From: an uncultured Burkholderiaceae bacterium
Lineage (GTDB): Bacteria > Pseudomonadota > Gammaproteobacteria > Burkholderiales > Burkholderiaceae
Length of the DNA stretch: 6,962 nt
Assembly: GCA_937862845.1 (NCBI GenBank)
Contig: CALMCK010000163.1
Coordinates: 1 to 6,962, forward strand
Direction: 5' to 3'
The notes beneath the pieces are model-generated. The model saw only the letters and a program-made list of their open reading frames with translations. It searched no databases and had not been told where the DNA came from. Numbering within the stretch: position 1 is the stretch's first letter; each line of letters starts with the position of its first letter. Below are positions 1-6,325 of the stretch, piece after piece. The translations under genes and the position numbers were made by a program.

Positions 1-420
1 GCTGCGTTCGGCGCGGCGTGTGACGGTGCGGCAGATGTGCGCTTGGCTGGCGGCGAGTGTGCCGCTGGGCAGGATGAACTCTTTGAGCGGCGGCAGTGTG
101 GCGTTGTTTGCTTCGCCCCAGTTGTCCAGTAAAGTCAGCGCGTCGGCGGCCAAAAACGTCATGCCTGGCACGGCGAGCTCGGAGCCGAGTTCGAATAGGT
201 GGTGCTGGATGTCGATGAGAAACTCGTCAATGGCTTGGTCGGCTTGACTGACATGCGCGCGCAGGCGTGAGCGCAGCAAGCCGATGTGGGCGTTCAGCTC
301 GTCCACATCGCCGATGGCTGTGAATCGCGCCGAGGATTTTAGGTGGCGCGTGCCGTCGGCGAGACTGGTGGTGCCGTCGTCGCCGGTGCGCGTGGTGATG
401 GTGTCGAGACGGTTGCTCAT
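1..420 (-). CDS. pduO: PduO-type ATP:cob(I)alamin adenosyltransferase, 3' end cut by window edge
   Basis: Transfers the 5'-deoxyadenosyl group of ATP to cob(I)alamin, giving the coenzyme adenosylcobalamin in the cytoplasm. The first 140 codons are open up to the left edge; family members are near 190 residues, so roughly 50 are missing. Seen in the translation: the N-terminal ATP-binding motif TRTGDDGTT (residues 10-18), then ARFTAIGDVDELNAHIG (31-47), and EFILPSG (114-120) followed by R131, R135, R136, E138 and R139 in the RxxxRRAER signature. Asp38, Phe115 and Arg131 fall where I recall the catalytic Asp35, Phe112 and Arg128 of the Lactobacillus PduO enzyme. The start is the ATG 18 bases after the yajQ stop, with an AAGGA ribosome site in that gap, so it is probably cotranscribed behind yajQ. 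PduO, MMAB and CobO-like names are all used for this fold; the pathway served cannot be read from here. Confidence 0.9.
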   Translation of the reverse strand, partial: MSNRLDTITTRTGDDGTTSLADGTRHLKSSARFTAIGDVDELNAHIGLLRSRLRAHVSQADQAIDEFLIDIQHHLFELGSELAVPGMTFLAADALTLLDNWGEANNATLPPLKEFILPSGTLAASQAHICRTVTRRAERS

Positions 421-438
421 GGGGTTAAATCCTTGCGG

Positions 439-924
439 TTAATCGCGGAAATTGTCAAACGTGAGCGGCAAGTCTTCCATTTCTTTGCGCAGCATCGCCA
501 TGACGCCTTGCAGGTCATCGCGCTTCGCGCCTGTGACGCGCACGGCGTCGCCTTGGATGGCGGCTTGGACTTTGAGCTTGGAGTCTTTGATGGTTTTGAC
601 GATTTTTTTCGCGTCGTCTTGTTCGACACCGTTTTTGATTTTAATCAATTGTTTGACTTTGTCGCCGCTCATTTTTTCGATTTTTTCTTCGACGAGGAGT
701 TTGGCATCGACGCCGCGCTTGGCGCAGCGGCCGCGCAAAATGTCGAGCACTTGCTCGCGTTGAAAGTCTGAGTCGGCGTGAATGGTCAAATCGAAATCTT
801 TTTGGTCAACCCGTGCGTCTGAGCCTTTGAAGTCAAAGCGACCGGTGATTTCTTTGTTGGTTTGCTCGACGGCATTGCGAAGTTCGACTGCGTCGGCTTT
901 TAAAACTGCGTCAAATGATGGCAT
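439..924 (-). CDS. yajQ: YajQ family nucleotide-binding protein
   Basis: A 161-residue cytoplasmic protein of the YajQ family (UPF0234). Family members bind nucleotides, and a Xanthomonas member was described as a cyclic di-GMP effector that acts through a transcription factor; whether that holds here is unknown. Seen: the conserved start MPSFD, RFDFKGSDA (29-37), a SDFQ segment leading into LDILRGRCAKRG, the KIVKTIKDSKLKVQAAIQGD stretch (about 107-126), VTGAKRDDLQGVMAML, and the terminal NFRD. Length equals that of typical members and all conserved blocks are present in order, so it is complete. The ATG is preceded by AAGGA (plus-strand 931-935) at a 6-base spacing. It is transcribed away from murB and is probably the first gene of a pair with the downstream cobalamin adenosyltransferase. 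Confidence 0.96.
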   Translation of the reverse strand: MPSFDAVLKADAVELRNAVEQTNKEITGRFDFKGSDARVDQKDFDLTIHADSDFQREQVLDILRGRCAKRGVDAKLLVEEKIEKMSGDKVKQLIKIKNGVEQDDAKKIVKTIKDSKLKVQAAIQGDAVRVTGAKRDDLQGVMAMLRKEMEDLPLTFDNFRD

Positions 925-930
925 GATGAT

Positions 931-935
931 TCCTT
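931..935 (-). promoter_or_regulatory. Ribosome binding site of yajQ
   Basis: On the minus strand this reads AAGGA, six bases before the yajQ ATG. It is one of the clearest Shine-Dalgarno sites in the window and fixes the yajQ start. Confidence 0.7.
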
Positions 936-957
936 TAAGTAAAAATAAGCAGGGTAA

Positions 958-963
958 ATTGTA
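958..963 (-). promoter_or_regulatory. Possible -10 box of the yajQ promoter
   Basis: The minus strand reads TACAAT here, a 5/6 match to the sigma-70 -10 box, about 34 bases before the yajQ ATG. The hexamer 17 bases upstream (AGGCGA) is a poor -35 box. If real, it overlaps the spacer of the divergent murB promoter, so the two would compete for polymerase. Weak support. Confidence 0.35.
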
Positions 964-969
964 CCGTAT

Positions 970-978
970 TGTTATAAT
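970..978 (+). promoter_or_regulatory. Extended -10 promoter of murB-trmB
   Basis: TGTTATAAT is a perfect extended -10 element (TGn followed by TATAAT at 973-978). No good -35 box is found 16-18 bases upstream, which is normal for extended -10 promoters. The predicted transcript would start near 985, giving a 5' leader of about 26 bases before the murB ATG. It sits in the 86-base gap between the divergent yajQ and murB. Confidence 0.65.
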
Positions 979-1010
979 GCTCGCCTTTGCTTATCTCATA
1001 GAAATTAACC

Positions 1011-2048
1011 ATGTTGCAACACGATGTTGATTTATCGCCATTTAACACGCTCGGATTCACCGTGCGTGCGCAGTCGTATGTGCCGATACGCGCGGCGCGT
1101 GAGCTGTCGGCGTACTTTAAAACGACCCCAGATGCAAAATGCTTTGTGCTCGGTGGCGGCAGTAACCTTGTGCTCACACGTGACATTGAGGCGACGGTTT
1201 TGCACATGCAAAGCCGTGGTGTGGCCGTCTATGAGGAGACGGCGAGCCACGTGATTGTTGGCGTGCAGGCGGGTGAGGTGTGGCATGAGTTTGTCATGAA
1301 TACTGTTGAACAGGGCTGGATGGGGCTGGAAAACCTCGCGTTGATTCCTGGCTCGGTCGGCGCATCGCCTGTGCAAAACATCGGTGCTTATGGCGTCGAA
1401 GTCAAAGACACGTTGCACAAAATCAAAGCATGGGATCGACTCAAAAGCGCTTGGACGTGGCTGGATGCGAGCGATTGTGCGTTTGGCTATCGCGACAGTG
1501 TGTTTAAGCACGCGTATTTGGACGATGCGCACACGCAAGCCCGCTACGTCATCAGCAAAGTGTTTTTTAAACTGCTCAAAGACCGCGCACAGTGGCAACC
1601 GAAGCTGGACTATGGCGATGTCGCGGCACGGGTGCAGGCCATTTCGGCTGGGCAAACCGTCACGCCCGCACACGTCGCGCAGGCGATAGTTGAGATTCGC
1701 AACAGCAAGCTGCCCGATCCTGCGGTGCTGGGCAATGCGGGCAGTTTTTTTAAAAATCCCGTGGTCGATGCGACGCAAGCAGCGGCTTTAAAAATCACTC
1801 ACCCCAATTTACCCTGCTATCCTCAGCCCGACAAGCAAGTGAAAATCGCGGCGGGCTGGCTCATCGAGCAAGCAGGATTTAAAGGCCAGCGCGATGGTGC
1901 GGTCGGCGTGTATGACAAGCAAGCACTCGTTTTGGTCAATCATGGCGGTGGCACGGGCGCAGAATTAATGGCCTTTGCCGCACGGATTGCACAGACGGTT
2001 TTTGAGCAATTCGGCGTGGTGATTGCACCAGAGCCGATTGTGATTTGA
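1011..2048 (+). CDS. murB: UDP-N-acetylenolpyruvoylglucosamine reductase MurB (type I)
   Basis: Reduces UDP-GlcNAc-enolpyruvate to UDP-MurNAc with NADPH and bound FAD, the second committed step of peptidoglycan precursor synthesis in the cytoplasm. The 345-residue length matches the E. coli-type (type I) enzyme of about 342. Seen: the N-terminal NTLGF motif (residues 12-16), the FAD-binding GGGSN (48-52), the GLENLALIPGSVGASPVQNIGAYG block (105-128), GYRDSVFK (159-166) with catalytic-type Arg161, GNAGSFFKNP (241-250) with Ser245 as proton donor, AAGWLIEQ (280-287), and Glu341 in the C-terminal PEP. All three family active-site residues are present. The ATG start aligns with E. coli MurB, though no clear Shine-Dalgarno precedes it. 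trmB follows 30 bases downstream, with no terminator between. Confidence 0.97.
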   Translation: MLQHDVDLSPFNTLGFTVRAQSYVPIRAARELSAYFKTTPDAKCFVLGGGSNLVLTRDIEATVLHMQSRGVAVYEETASHVIVGVQAGEVWHEFVMNTVEQGWMGLENLALIPGSVGASPVQNIGAYGVEVKDTLHKIKAWDRLKSAWTWLDASDCAFGYRDSVFKHAYLDDAHTQARYVISKVFFKLLKDRAQWQPKLDYGDVAARVQAISAGQTVTPAHVAQAIVEIRNSKLPDPAVLGNAGSFFKNPVVDATQAAALKITHPNLPCYPQPDKQVKIAAGWLIEQAGFKGQRDGAVGVYDKQALVLVNHGGGTGAELMAFAARIAQTVFEQFGVVIAPEPIVI

Positions 2049-2078
2049 TAACAATTTTAAATAAGTTTAGAGTAAAAG

Positions 2079-2813
2079 ATGTCCACAGAAAACGAAACCC
2101 CAGAAAACGTCAGCATCTACGGCCACATTAAAAGCTTTGTCCATCGCAAAGGCCACTTCTCCGAAGGCCAGCGCCGCGCCTACGAGACCTTGTTGCCCAT
2201 CTATGGTGTTGTATATGAACCACAGCTTAAAACTGCCGCCGATTGGGCACAGATTTTTGGCAACGACCATCCCATCGTGCTCGAAATCGGTTGCGGCATG
2301 GGTGAAACCACCGCTGCGATTGCCGCTGCGAATCCGCACATCAACTACATCGGCGTCGAAGTGTTCACCTCAGGTGTCGGTGCGTTGCTCAAACGCATTG
2401 AAGAACAAGGCATTAAAAACCTGCGCGTCATGCAACACGACGCCGTCGAAATCGTCCGTGACATGCTGCCACACGGGGTGTTGAGCGGCGTTCATGTGTA
2501 TTTCCCTGACCCGTGGCACAAAGCGCGCCACCACAAACGCCGCTTGATTCAAGGACCATTTGTTCATCAACTCGCCCTGCGTTTGAAAGAAAACGGATAT
2601 ATGCACTGCGCCACCGACTGGCAAAACTATGCCGAGCAAATGCTCGAGGTCATGTCAGGCGAGGCATTGCTGAGCAACACCGCCACCGAAGCGGCTTTGG
2701 CAGGCTACATCGCTCGGCCAGAACATCGACCACTCACCAAGTATGAAAATCGAGGTAATCGCCTCGGCCACGGGGTTTGGGATATACTTTTTAAAAAAAC
2801 TGAGATACAATAA
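2079..2813 (+). CDS. trmB: tRNA (guanine-N7-)-methyltransferase TrmB
   Basis: SAM-dependent enzyme that methylates G46 in the variable loop of many tRNAs to m7G. The protein has 244 residues, close to E. coli TrmB (239). Seen: SAM motif I VLEIGCGMG (67-75) with Glu69, IGVEVF (91-96) with Glu94, Asp121 in HDA, the hallmark FPDPWHK (142-148) with Asp144 and Lys148, ATDWQNYAEQML (178-189) with Asp180, and the C-terminal RPLTKYENRGNRLGHGVWDILF block (217-238). These positions coincide residue for residue with the SAM and substrate sites known in E. coli TrmB. The start has only a weak TAGAG ribosome site (2068-2072). It is probably cotranscribed with murB; the functions are unrelated, so the pairing looks like operon convenience. 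Confidence 0.97.
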   Translation: MSTENETPENVSIYGHIKSFVHRKGHFSEGQRRAYETLLPIYGVVYEPQLKTAADWAQIFGNDHPIVLEIGCGMGETTAAIAAANPHINYIGVEVFTSGVGALLKRIEEQGIKNLRVMQHDAVEIVRDMLPHGVLSGVHVYFPDPWHKARHHKRRLIQGPFVHQLALRLKENGYMHCATDWQNYAEQMLEVMSGEALLSNTATEAALAGYIARPEHRPLTKYENRGNRLGHGVWDILFKKTEIQ

Positions 2814-2820
2814 CGCCATC

Positions 2821-2839
2821 GCTGCAACACTATTGCAGC
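2821..2839 (+). repeat. Inverted repeat after trmB, hairpin without T-run
   Basis: GCTGCAA and TTGCAGC form a perfect 7-bp stem around a 5-base loop, 8 bases after the trmB stop. The following bases (TTATATC) are not a T-run, so this is a poor intrinsic terminator. It could be an mRNA-end hairpin or a protein-binding dyad in front of the pilin gene. The same bases also carry a TG-N10-GC spacing, one base short of the sigma-54 core. Confidence 0.5.
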
Positions 2840-2846
2840 TTATATC

Positions 2847-2854
2847 AAAGGTGG
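2847..2854 (+). promoter_or_regulatory. Shine-Dalgarno-like site for an upstream alternative pilin start (ATG 2863)
   Basis: AAAGGTGG lies 8 bases before the in-frame ATG at 2863. It is the best ribosome-site match near the pilin gene and supports a longer product of 169 residues. Against this, the 48 bases it would add are only about 19% G+C, use TTA/GTA codons rare in the neighbours, and encode a hydrophobic stretch unlike a prepilin leader. Confidence 0.4.
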
Positions 2855-2870
2855 ATGTAAAAATGAATAT

Positions 2871-2899
2871 TTGTCATTTAGTATTAAAATTTGTAAAAT
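2871..2899 (+). promoter_or_regulatory. Possible sigma-70 promoter of the pilin gene
   Basis: TTGTCA (2871-2876) and TAAAAT (2894-2899) are each 5/6 matches to the -35 and -10 boxes with an ideal 17-base spacer. A transcript would begin near 2906, leaving only about 5 bases before the ATG at 2911, so translation would be almost leaderless. The whole tract is very AT-rich, so a chance match is possible. Confidence 0.4.
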
Positions 2900-2910
2900 T
2901 ACTTAACCCA

Positions 2911-3372
2911 ATGAAAACGTCAAGCCCATCGGCTCGCGCTCAAAGCGGTTTCACCCTGCTCGAGATGTTGGTCGTGATTGCCGTCGTCGGCGTGCTCGCT
3001 GCGATTGCGGTGCCACGTTTTCAAAACAGCCTGCAACGCGCATCGTTTGTCGAAGTCATCAACACCGCATCACCTTATCGCACGGGTGTTGAAATGTGTT
3101 TGCAAAAAGGCAACGCATTGGCCGATTGTGATGCGGGTCAACATGGTGTGCCTGTCGCAGTCGGTGCCTCCACGAGTGGTGTTGTGACAAGCGGCACGGT
3201 CGATGGTGGCACGATCACCATCAATGCTGCGATTGGCTCAGACGCATACACGTATATTTTGACGCCCACACCCGCAGCAGCAACGACAAGCGGAGTGACA
3301 CCCTCTGCCAGTGGCACGACTTGGGCAGTTTCTGGCACCTGTATTGCCGCCAATCTCTGTGATGCCAATTAA
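2911..3372 (+). CDS. Type IV pilin (PilA/PilE-like major pilin candidate)
   Basis: Precursor of a type IV pilus or related pseudopilus subunit. With the ATG at 2911 it has 153 residues: a 13-residue basic leader ending in Gly13, then FTLLEML with Glu at mature position 5, which is the prepilin peptidase (PilD) cleavage and methylation site. A hydrophobic helix follows (about 14-35, VVIAVVGVLAAIAV). The rest is a Ser/Thr/Ala/Gly-rich globular part with four cysteines: C63, C73, C144 and C150. The last pair would close a tight C-terminal loop of five residues, as in many PilA proteins. A longer reading from ATG 2863 (169 residues) has a better ribosome site but an unlikely leader. No pil assembly genes are nearby; it follows trmB and ends at a strong terminator. 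Major versus minor pilin cannot be decided from sequence alone. Confidence 0.88.
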   Translation: MKTSSPSARAQSGFTLLEMLVVIAVVGVLAAIAVPRFQNSLQRASFVEVINTASPYRTGVEMCLQKGNALADCDAGQHGVPVAVGASTSGVVTSGTVDGGTITINAAIGSDAYTYILTPTPAAATTSGVTPSASGTTWAVSGTCIAANLCDAN

Positions 3373-3383
3373 AACTGTCATTG

Positions 3384-3427
3384 CCTCCAAACAAAAACCG
3401 CTCATTTGAGCGGTTTTTGTTTGGGGG
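3384..3427. terminator. Long hairpin, probable bidirectional terminator between pilin and ribF
   Basis: The convergent pilin and ribF genes are separated by 73 bases that hold a very long hairpin. The core CCGCTC-ATTT-GAGCGG (3398-3413) extends through an A5/T5 tract to a perfect 16-bp stem (3388-3403 with 3408-3423), and to 20 pairs if one G-U is allowed. The T-rich right arm gives the U-tract for the plus-strand pilin transcript. The A-rich left arm becomes the U-tract for the minus-strand ribF transcript. Confidence 0.88.
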
Positions 3428-3445
3428 GCGGGTGGGAATTTTGAG

Positions 3446-4393
3446 TCAGTTTGTTTGAGAAAAGTAGCTGCGTGCTTGAGTGATGTCATCATTAATCGCT
3501 GCCAATAAAGTGGGCATGTCTTCGAATTTTTCTTCGTCACGAATTTTGTGTTGAAGGGTCACGCAGGCGATGTCGCCGTAGACACTTTCGTTAAAGTCAA
3601 ACACAAAAACTTCCAGCCAACATTGGCCATTGGTTTTCACTGATGGGCGGGTGCCGATGCTGGCGACGCCTTGATGGGTTTTACCATTGAGTGTGATGCT
3701 GACGGCGTACACGCCTTGGGCGGCGAGTTGCTCGGGCATTTTGAGGTTAATCGTGGGTATGCCGATGGTGCGGCCGAGTTGTTGACCATAAATGACATGG
3801 CCGCTCAGTGTGTATGAGTGGCCGAGCAATGCGGCTGCGGTGTGTGGTTCGCCGTTGTGTAAGGCGTGGCGGATGGCGGTGCTGGAGACGCGCTCGGAGC
3901 TGTGTTCGCTGTGGTGAACAATCGAGTGGTGCGCCGTGAGGCTGTAGTGGTGGCGGTTGCTCAAATCACGTAACAGCTCAAAATCACCCGTGCGACCCGC
4001 GCCAAATTTAAAATCATCGCCGACCCGTAAGTGCTGGGTGTTGAGACATGCGCACAGGATGTATTCAACGAATTCGTGTGCGGGCATGTTGGCGAGGGCT
4101 TGGTTGAACGGCAGTATGACGACCTGCTCGATGCCGTGTTGCGCGAACAAATTGATTTTATCGCGCAGTGGCAAAATGCGTTTCGGCTCTGGTTTGCCAC
4201 GTTGTTTGGCAAAAAATGCTTTGGGGTTTGGGGCGAATGTGACCACTGTCGGCGTGAGACCGTGCGCGTTCGCGTGTGCTACTAGCTCATCTAAAATCGC
4301 GGCGTGGCCGATGTGCACGCCGTCGAAATTGCCGATGGTGACGGCGCGCGGTGTGTGGGCATTGGCGAGGGTGGGGTGGTGGATAAAAAGCAT
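3446..4393 (-). CDS. ribF: Bifunctional riboflavin kinase / FAD synthetase RibF
   Basis: Phosphorylates riboflavin to FMN and adenylylates FMN to FAD, the last two steps of flavin cofactor synthesis in the cytoplasm. It has 315 residues, the usual bacterial length. N-terminal FAD synthetase (nucleotidyltransferase) domain: VTIGNFDGVHIGH (18-30) with the nucleotide-binding GxxDGxHxGH pattern, VTFAPNP (51-57), VGDDFKFGAGRTGD (124-137), and SSTAIR (170-175). C-terminal riboflavin kinase domain: SGHVIYGQQLGRTIGIPTINL (197-217), GVYAV (227-231), IGTRPSV (246-252), and LEVFVFDF (260-267) with Glu261 in the kinase active-site position. Both domains look intact. The first ATG aligns with E. coli RibF although no good Shine-Dalgarno is seen. 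It is transcribed alone from a TATAAT box just upstream and ends at the shared terminator. It supplies FAD used by MurB and the UbiH-like enzyme in this window. Confidence 0.97.
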   Translation of the reverse strand: MLFIHHPTLANAHTPRAVTIGNFDGVHIGHAAILDELVAHANAHGLTPTVVTFAPNPKAFFAKQRGKPEPKRILPLRDKINLFAQHGIEQVVILPFNQALANMPAHEFVEYILCACLNTQHLRVGDDFKFGAGRTGDFELLRDLSNRHHYSLTAHHSIVHHSEHSSERVSSTAIRHALHNGEPHTAAALLGHSYTLSGHVIYGQQLGRTIGIPTINLKMPEQLAAQGVYAVSITLNGKTHQGVASIGTRPSVKTNGQCWLEVFVFDFNESVYGDIACVTLQHKIRDEEKFEDMPTLLAAINDDITQARSYFSQTN

Positions 4394-4419
4394 AAATGGG
4401 TATTGTAAGAATGGTGGCC

Positions 4420-4425
4420 ATTATA
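4420..4425 (-). promoter_or_regulatory. -10 box of the ribF promoter
   Basis: The minus strand reads TATAAT, a perfect -10 box, 26 bases before the ribF ATG. The hexamer 17 bases upstream (CTCGTT) is a poor -35 box, and the TG of an extended -10 is absent. There is no room for an FMN riboswitch between here and the start codon. Confidence 0.55.
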
Positions 4426-4502
4426 GCTTAACTGTTGCTTGAAACGAGCAATAGCTGTCGATGGCGGGTCATGGCTGGCGCTGGATGCTTGATGGCATGG
4501 AC

Positions 4503-4538
4503 AAAAAAAGCCCGCTTTGTTAAACAAAGCGGGCTTTT
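4503..4538 (-). terminator. Intrinsic terminator of the DEAD-box helicase gene
   Basis: A perfect stem pairs 4506-4520 with 4524-4538, with a GC-rich core (GCCCGC/GCGGGC) and a 3-base loop. Read on the minus strand it is followed by seven Ts, 32 bases past the helicase stop codon. On the plus strand only four Ts follow, so the main direction is the helicase transcript. It separates the helicase from ribF, so ribF needs its own promoter. Confidence 0.9.
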
Positions 4539-4569
4539 CACAGCGGCTTATGATGAAGCTATCGGCCCA

Positions 4570-6282
4570 TCAATCGTTGCGTGTGCGCTGCGGGCGGTTG
4601 TGGCCGCCGTTGTTGCCATGGCGTGCTTGACCGTGGCCTGCGGGGCGCTCGGTGCGTGTGCGTTGTGCGGCGGGTGCGCCGTCATTGCTGCGGCCGTAGA
4701 AGCCACGCTCGGCTGGTGCTGAGCCTTCACGACGAGCGGGGCGGTCGTTTTTTTGCCATGCGGGTGCTGCTGCATTGCCACGATGGGTTTGACCAGCGTG
4801 ACCGCCTTCACGTTTTGGTGCGCCGTCATGGCGTGCGTTGCCGCTGCTGGTGAATGGGCCGTTGCGTTGTGGGCGTGAGTCGTTGCCGAAGCTGCGCTCG
4901 TTGCGATTGCCATTGGCTTGGCCGCGGTAGCCGCCTTCGCTGCGGTTGCCTGATTGGCCGCCGTTGCTGCTGCCATTGCCGCGATAGCCACCACCACTGC
5001 CTTCACGGCGATCGCCGTAGCTGCGGGCGGCGCCTGGGCCGTAGCCGCCACGCGATGAGTTGCCGCGCGATGCACCGCCACTGCGGCCGTGTTTGGCTTT
5101 GTTGGCGCGTTGGTAGTCTTCGAGGGTGTTTCTGGGCTCGAGGCCTTCAATCGTTTTGGGAATGAATTTTTGTTTGGTGTAAAACTCGACGTCACGTAAA
5201 CGGCGAGAGTCGGCGAATTGGGCAAAGGTAATCGCAGTGCCAGTGCGGCCTGCGCGACCTGTGCGGCCGATGCGATGCACGTAGTCTTCGGCTTTCATGG
5301 GCAGGCCGAAGTTGAAGACGTGGGTGATTGTCGGCACGTCGATGCCGCGTGCGGCGACGTCGGTGGCGACGAGAATCTTGATGCGGCCTTTGCGCAATGC
5401 GTCGAGACGGCGATTGCGGATGATTTGCGGCATGCCACCGTGCAATGCTGCGGCGAGGTAGCCTTGGCCTTCGAGTTCTTTGGCGAGGCGCTCTGAGTCG
5501 AGCTGGGTGTTGGCGAAAATAATCGCTTGGTCCATGGTCTCATCTTTGAGCCAGTGCGCGAGCAGTTGGTTTTGATGGTGGCTGTTGTCGACCCAGTGCA
5601 GGTGTTGGGTAATCAAGCTGTGTTTCTCTGCGGCGTTGTCGATGGTGACGCGCTTCGGCGAATGCATGAGGTTTTCGGCGAGCTTGGTTTCACGCGCGGT
5701 GAAGGTCGCTGAGAACATCAATGTTTGTTCGCGCTCGTCACAGTATTCGGCGATGGCTTGGATTTCTTCGGAGAAGCCGAAGTCAAGCATGCGGTCGGCT
5801 TCGTCGAGTGTGAGCAATTCGATTTGTGACAAATCAATCGCGCCAGACTGCGCCAAGTCAAGCAAACGACCTGGTGTGGCGATGACGATTTGAGCACCTG
5901 AGAGTTGTTTGCGTTGTGTGTAGTATGAAGTGCCGCCTGTGATGCTGGCGATGCGCACGCCTTTGCTGCCTTTGACGAGGTTAATCGCGTCGTTGGTGAC
6001 TTGTTGGGCGAGCTCGCGCGTCGGGCAAAGAACCAGTGCCCAAGGTGCGTTATCAGATTGGCGGATTTGTTCTGCTTTCTTTTGGAAAATCATTTCCAAT
6101 GCGGGCAGAAGGAATGCGGCGGTTTTACCGCTGCCGGTTTGGCTGCTGACAATCCAGTCGCCGCCTTCGAGGGCTTTGGGAATCAGTGCGGCTTGAACTG
6201 GGGTGGCTTCGGTGAAACCGAGGGCTTCGAGTGCGTTGAGCAATTGGGGATTCAACCCCATTTCGATAAATGGTGTGGTCAT
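4570..6282 (-). CDS. rhlE: RhlE-like DEAD-box ATP-dependent RNA helicase with long RGG/N-rich tail
   Basis: Unwinds RNA duplexes with ATP; relatives act in ribosome assembly and RNA decay. It has 570 residues with all core motifs in order: Q motif ending ATPVQ (26-30), Walker A QTGSGKT (48-54), PTRELAQQ (87-94), GG (116-117), TPGR (136-139), DEAD (160-163), SAT (191-193), IIFANT (254-259), ATDVAARGID (306-315), and HRIGRTGRAGR (336-346). After about residue 385 comes a low-complexity tail of some 185 residues rich in Gly, Arg, Asn and Ser, with GGYRG twice and many RGG/RG and ARREG-type units. It is probably disordered and RNA-binding. The RhlE assignment rests on the core motifs and the basic tail; SrmB or DeaD-like naming is possible, but the DbpA RNA-binding domain is absent. 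The ATG is preceded by TTAGGT at 6-7 bases. A structured leader lies just upstream and a terminator just downstream, so it is transcribed alone or behind ubiH. Confidence 0.95.
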   Translation of the reverse strand: MTTPFIEMGLNPQLLNALEALGFTEATPVQAALIPKALEGGDWIVSSQTGSGKTAAFLLPALEMIFQKKAEQIRQSDNAPWALVLCPTRELAQQVTNDAINLVKGSKGVRIASITGGTSYYTQRKQLSGAQIVIATPGRLLDLAQSGAIDLSQIELLTLDEADRMLDFGFSEEIQAIAEYCDEREQTLMFSATFTARETKLAENLMHSPKRVTIDNAAEKHSLITQHLHWVDNSHHQNQLLAHWLKDETMDQAIIFANTQLDSERLAKELEGQGYLAAALHGGMPQIIRNRRLDALRKGRIKILVATDVAARGIDVPTITHVFNFGLPMKAEDYVHRIGRTGRAGRTGTAITFAQFADSRRLRDVEFYTKQKFIPKTIEGLEPRNTLEDYQRANKAKHGRSGGASRGNSSRGGYGPGAARSYGDRREGSGGGYRGNGSSNGGQSGNRSEGGYRGQANGNRNERSFGNDSRPQRNGPFTSSGNARHDGAPKREGGHAGQTHRGNAAAPAWQKNDRPARREGSAPAERGFYGRSNDGAPAAQRTRTERPAGHGQARHGNNGGHNRPQRTRND

Positions 6283-6299
6283 TGTGTTACCTAATGGTG

Positions 6300-6319
6300 A
6301 CCGCAGTTAAGACTGCGGT
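6300..6319 (-). promoter_or_regulatory. Hairpin next to the helicase ribosome binding site
   Basis: On the minus strand ACCGCAGT and ACTGCGGT form a perfect 8-bp stem with a 4-base CTTA loop. It ends about six bases before the TTAGGT ribosome site and 17 bases before the ATG, so it belongs to the helicase 5' leader. A second copy of ACCGCAG lies upstream at 6474-6480 and could pair with the same ACTGCGGT arm. Confidence 0.6.
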
Positions 6320-6325
6320 TATTTT

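Noticed and set aside
343..771. Plus-strand open frame of 142 codons opposite yajQ
   Set aside because: It lies antisense to a clearly conserved gene, and its Phe/Asp-rich product reflects the reverse reading of yajQ codons.
1032..1778. Minus-strand open frame of 248 codons within murB
   Set aside because: MurB is conserved through its whole length here; the opposite frame has no recognisable family features.
2743..2862. Pilin start at ATG 2743 inside trmB
   Set aside because: It would overlap the conserved C-terminus of TrmB and put a long non-pilin segment before the prepilin leader.
4394..4419. FMN riboswitch upstream of ribF
   Set aside because: Only about 26 bases lie between the TATAAT box and the start codon, far too short for that element.
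4570..5110. Tandem repeat or CRISPR-like array in the helicase tail
   Set aside because: The repetition is short, irregular and at the codon level, with no conserved direct repeat or spacer pattern.
4581..5165. Cys/Arg-rich plus-strand frames opposite the helicase tail
   Set aside because: They are reverse readings of the same repetitive tail, with no ribosome site or recognisable motif.
4548..5225. Ala/Thr-rich 225-residue frame on the minus strand
   Set aside because: It is a +1 shadow of the glycine/arginine-rich helicase tail; the GC-rich repetitive codons keep other frames open.
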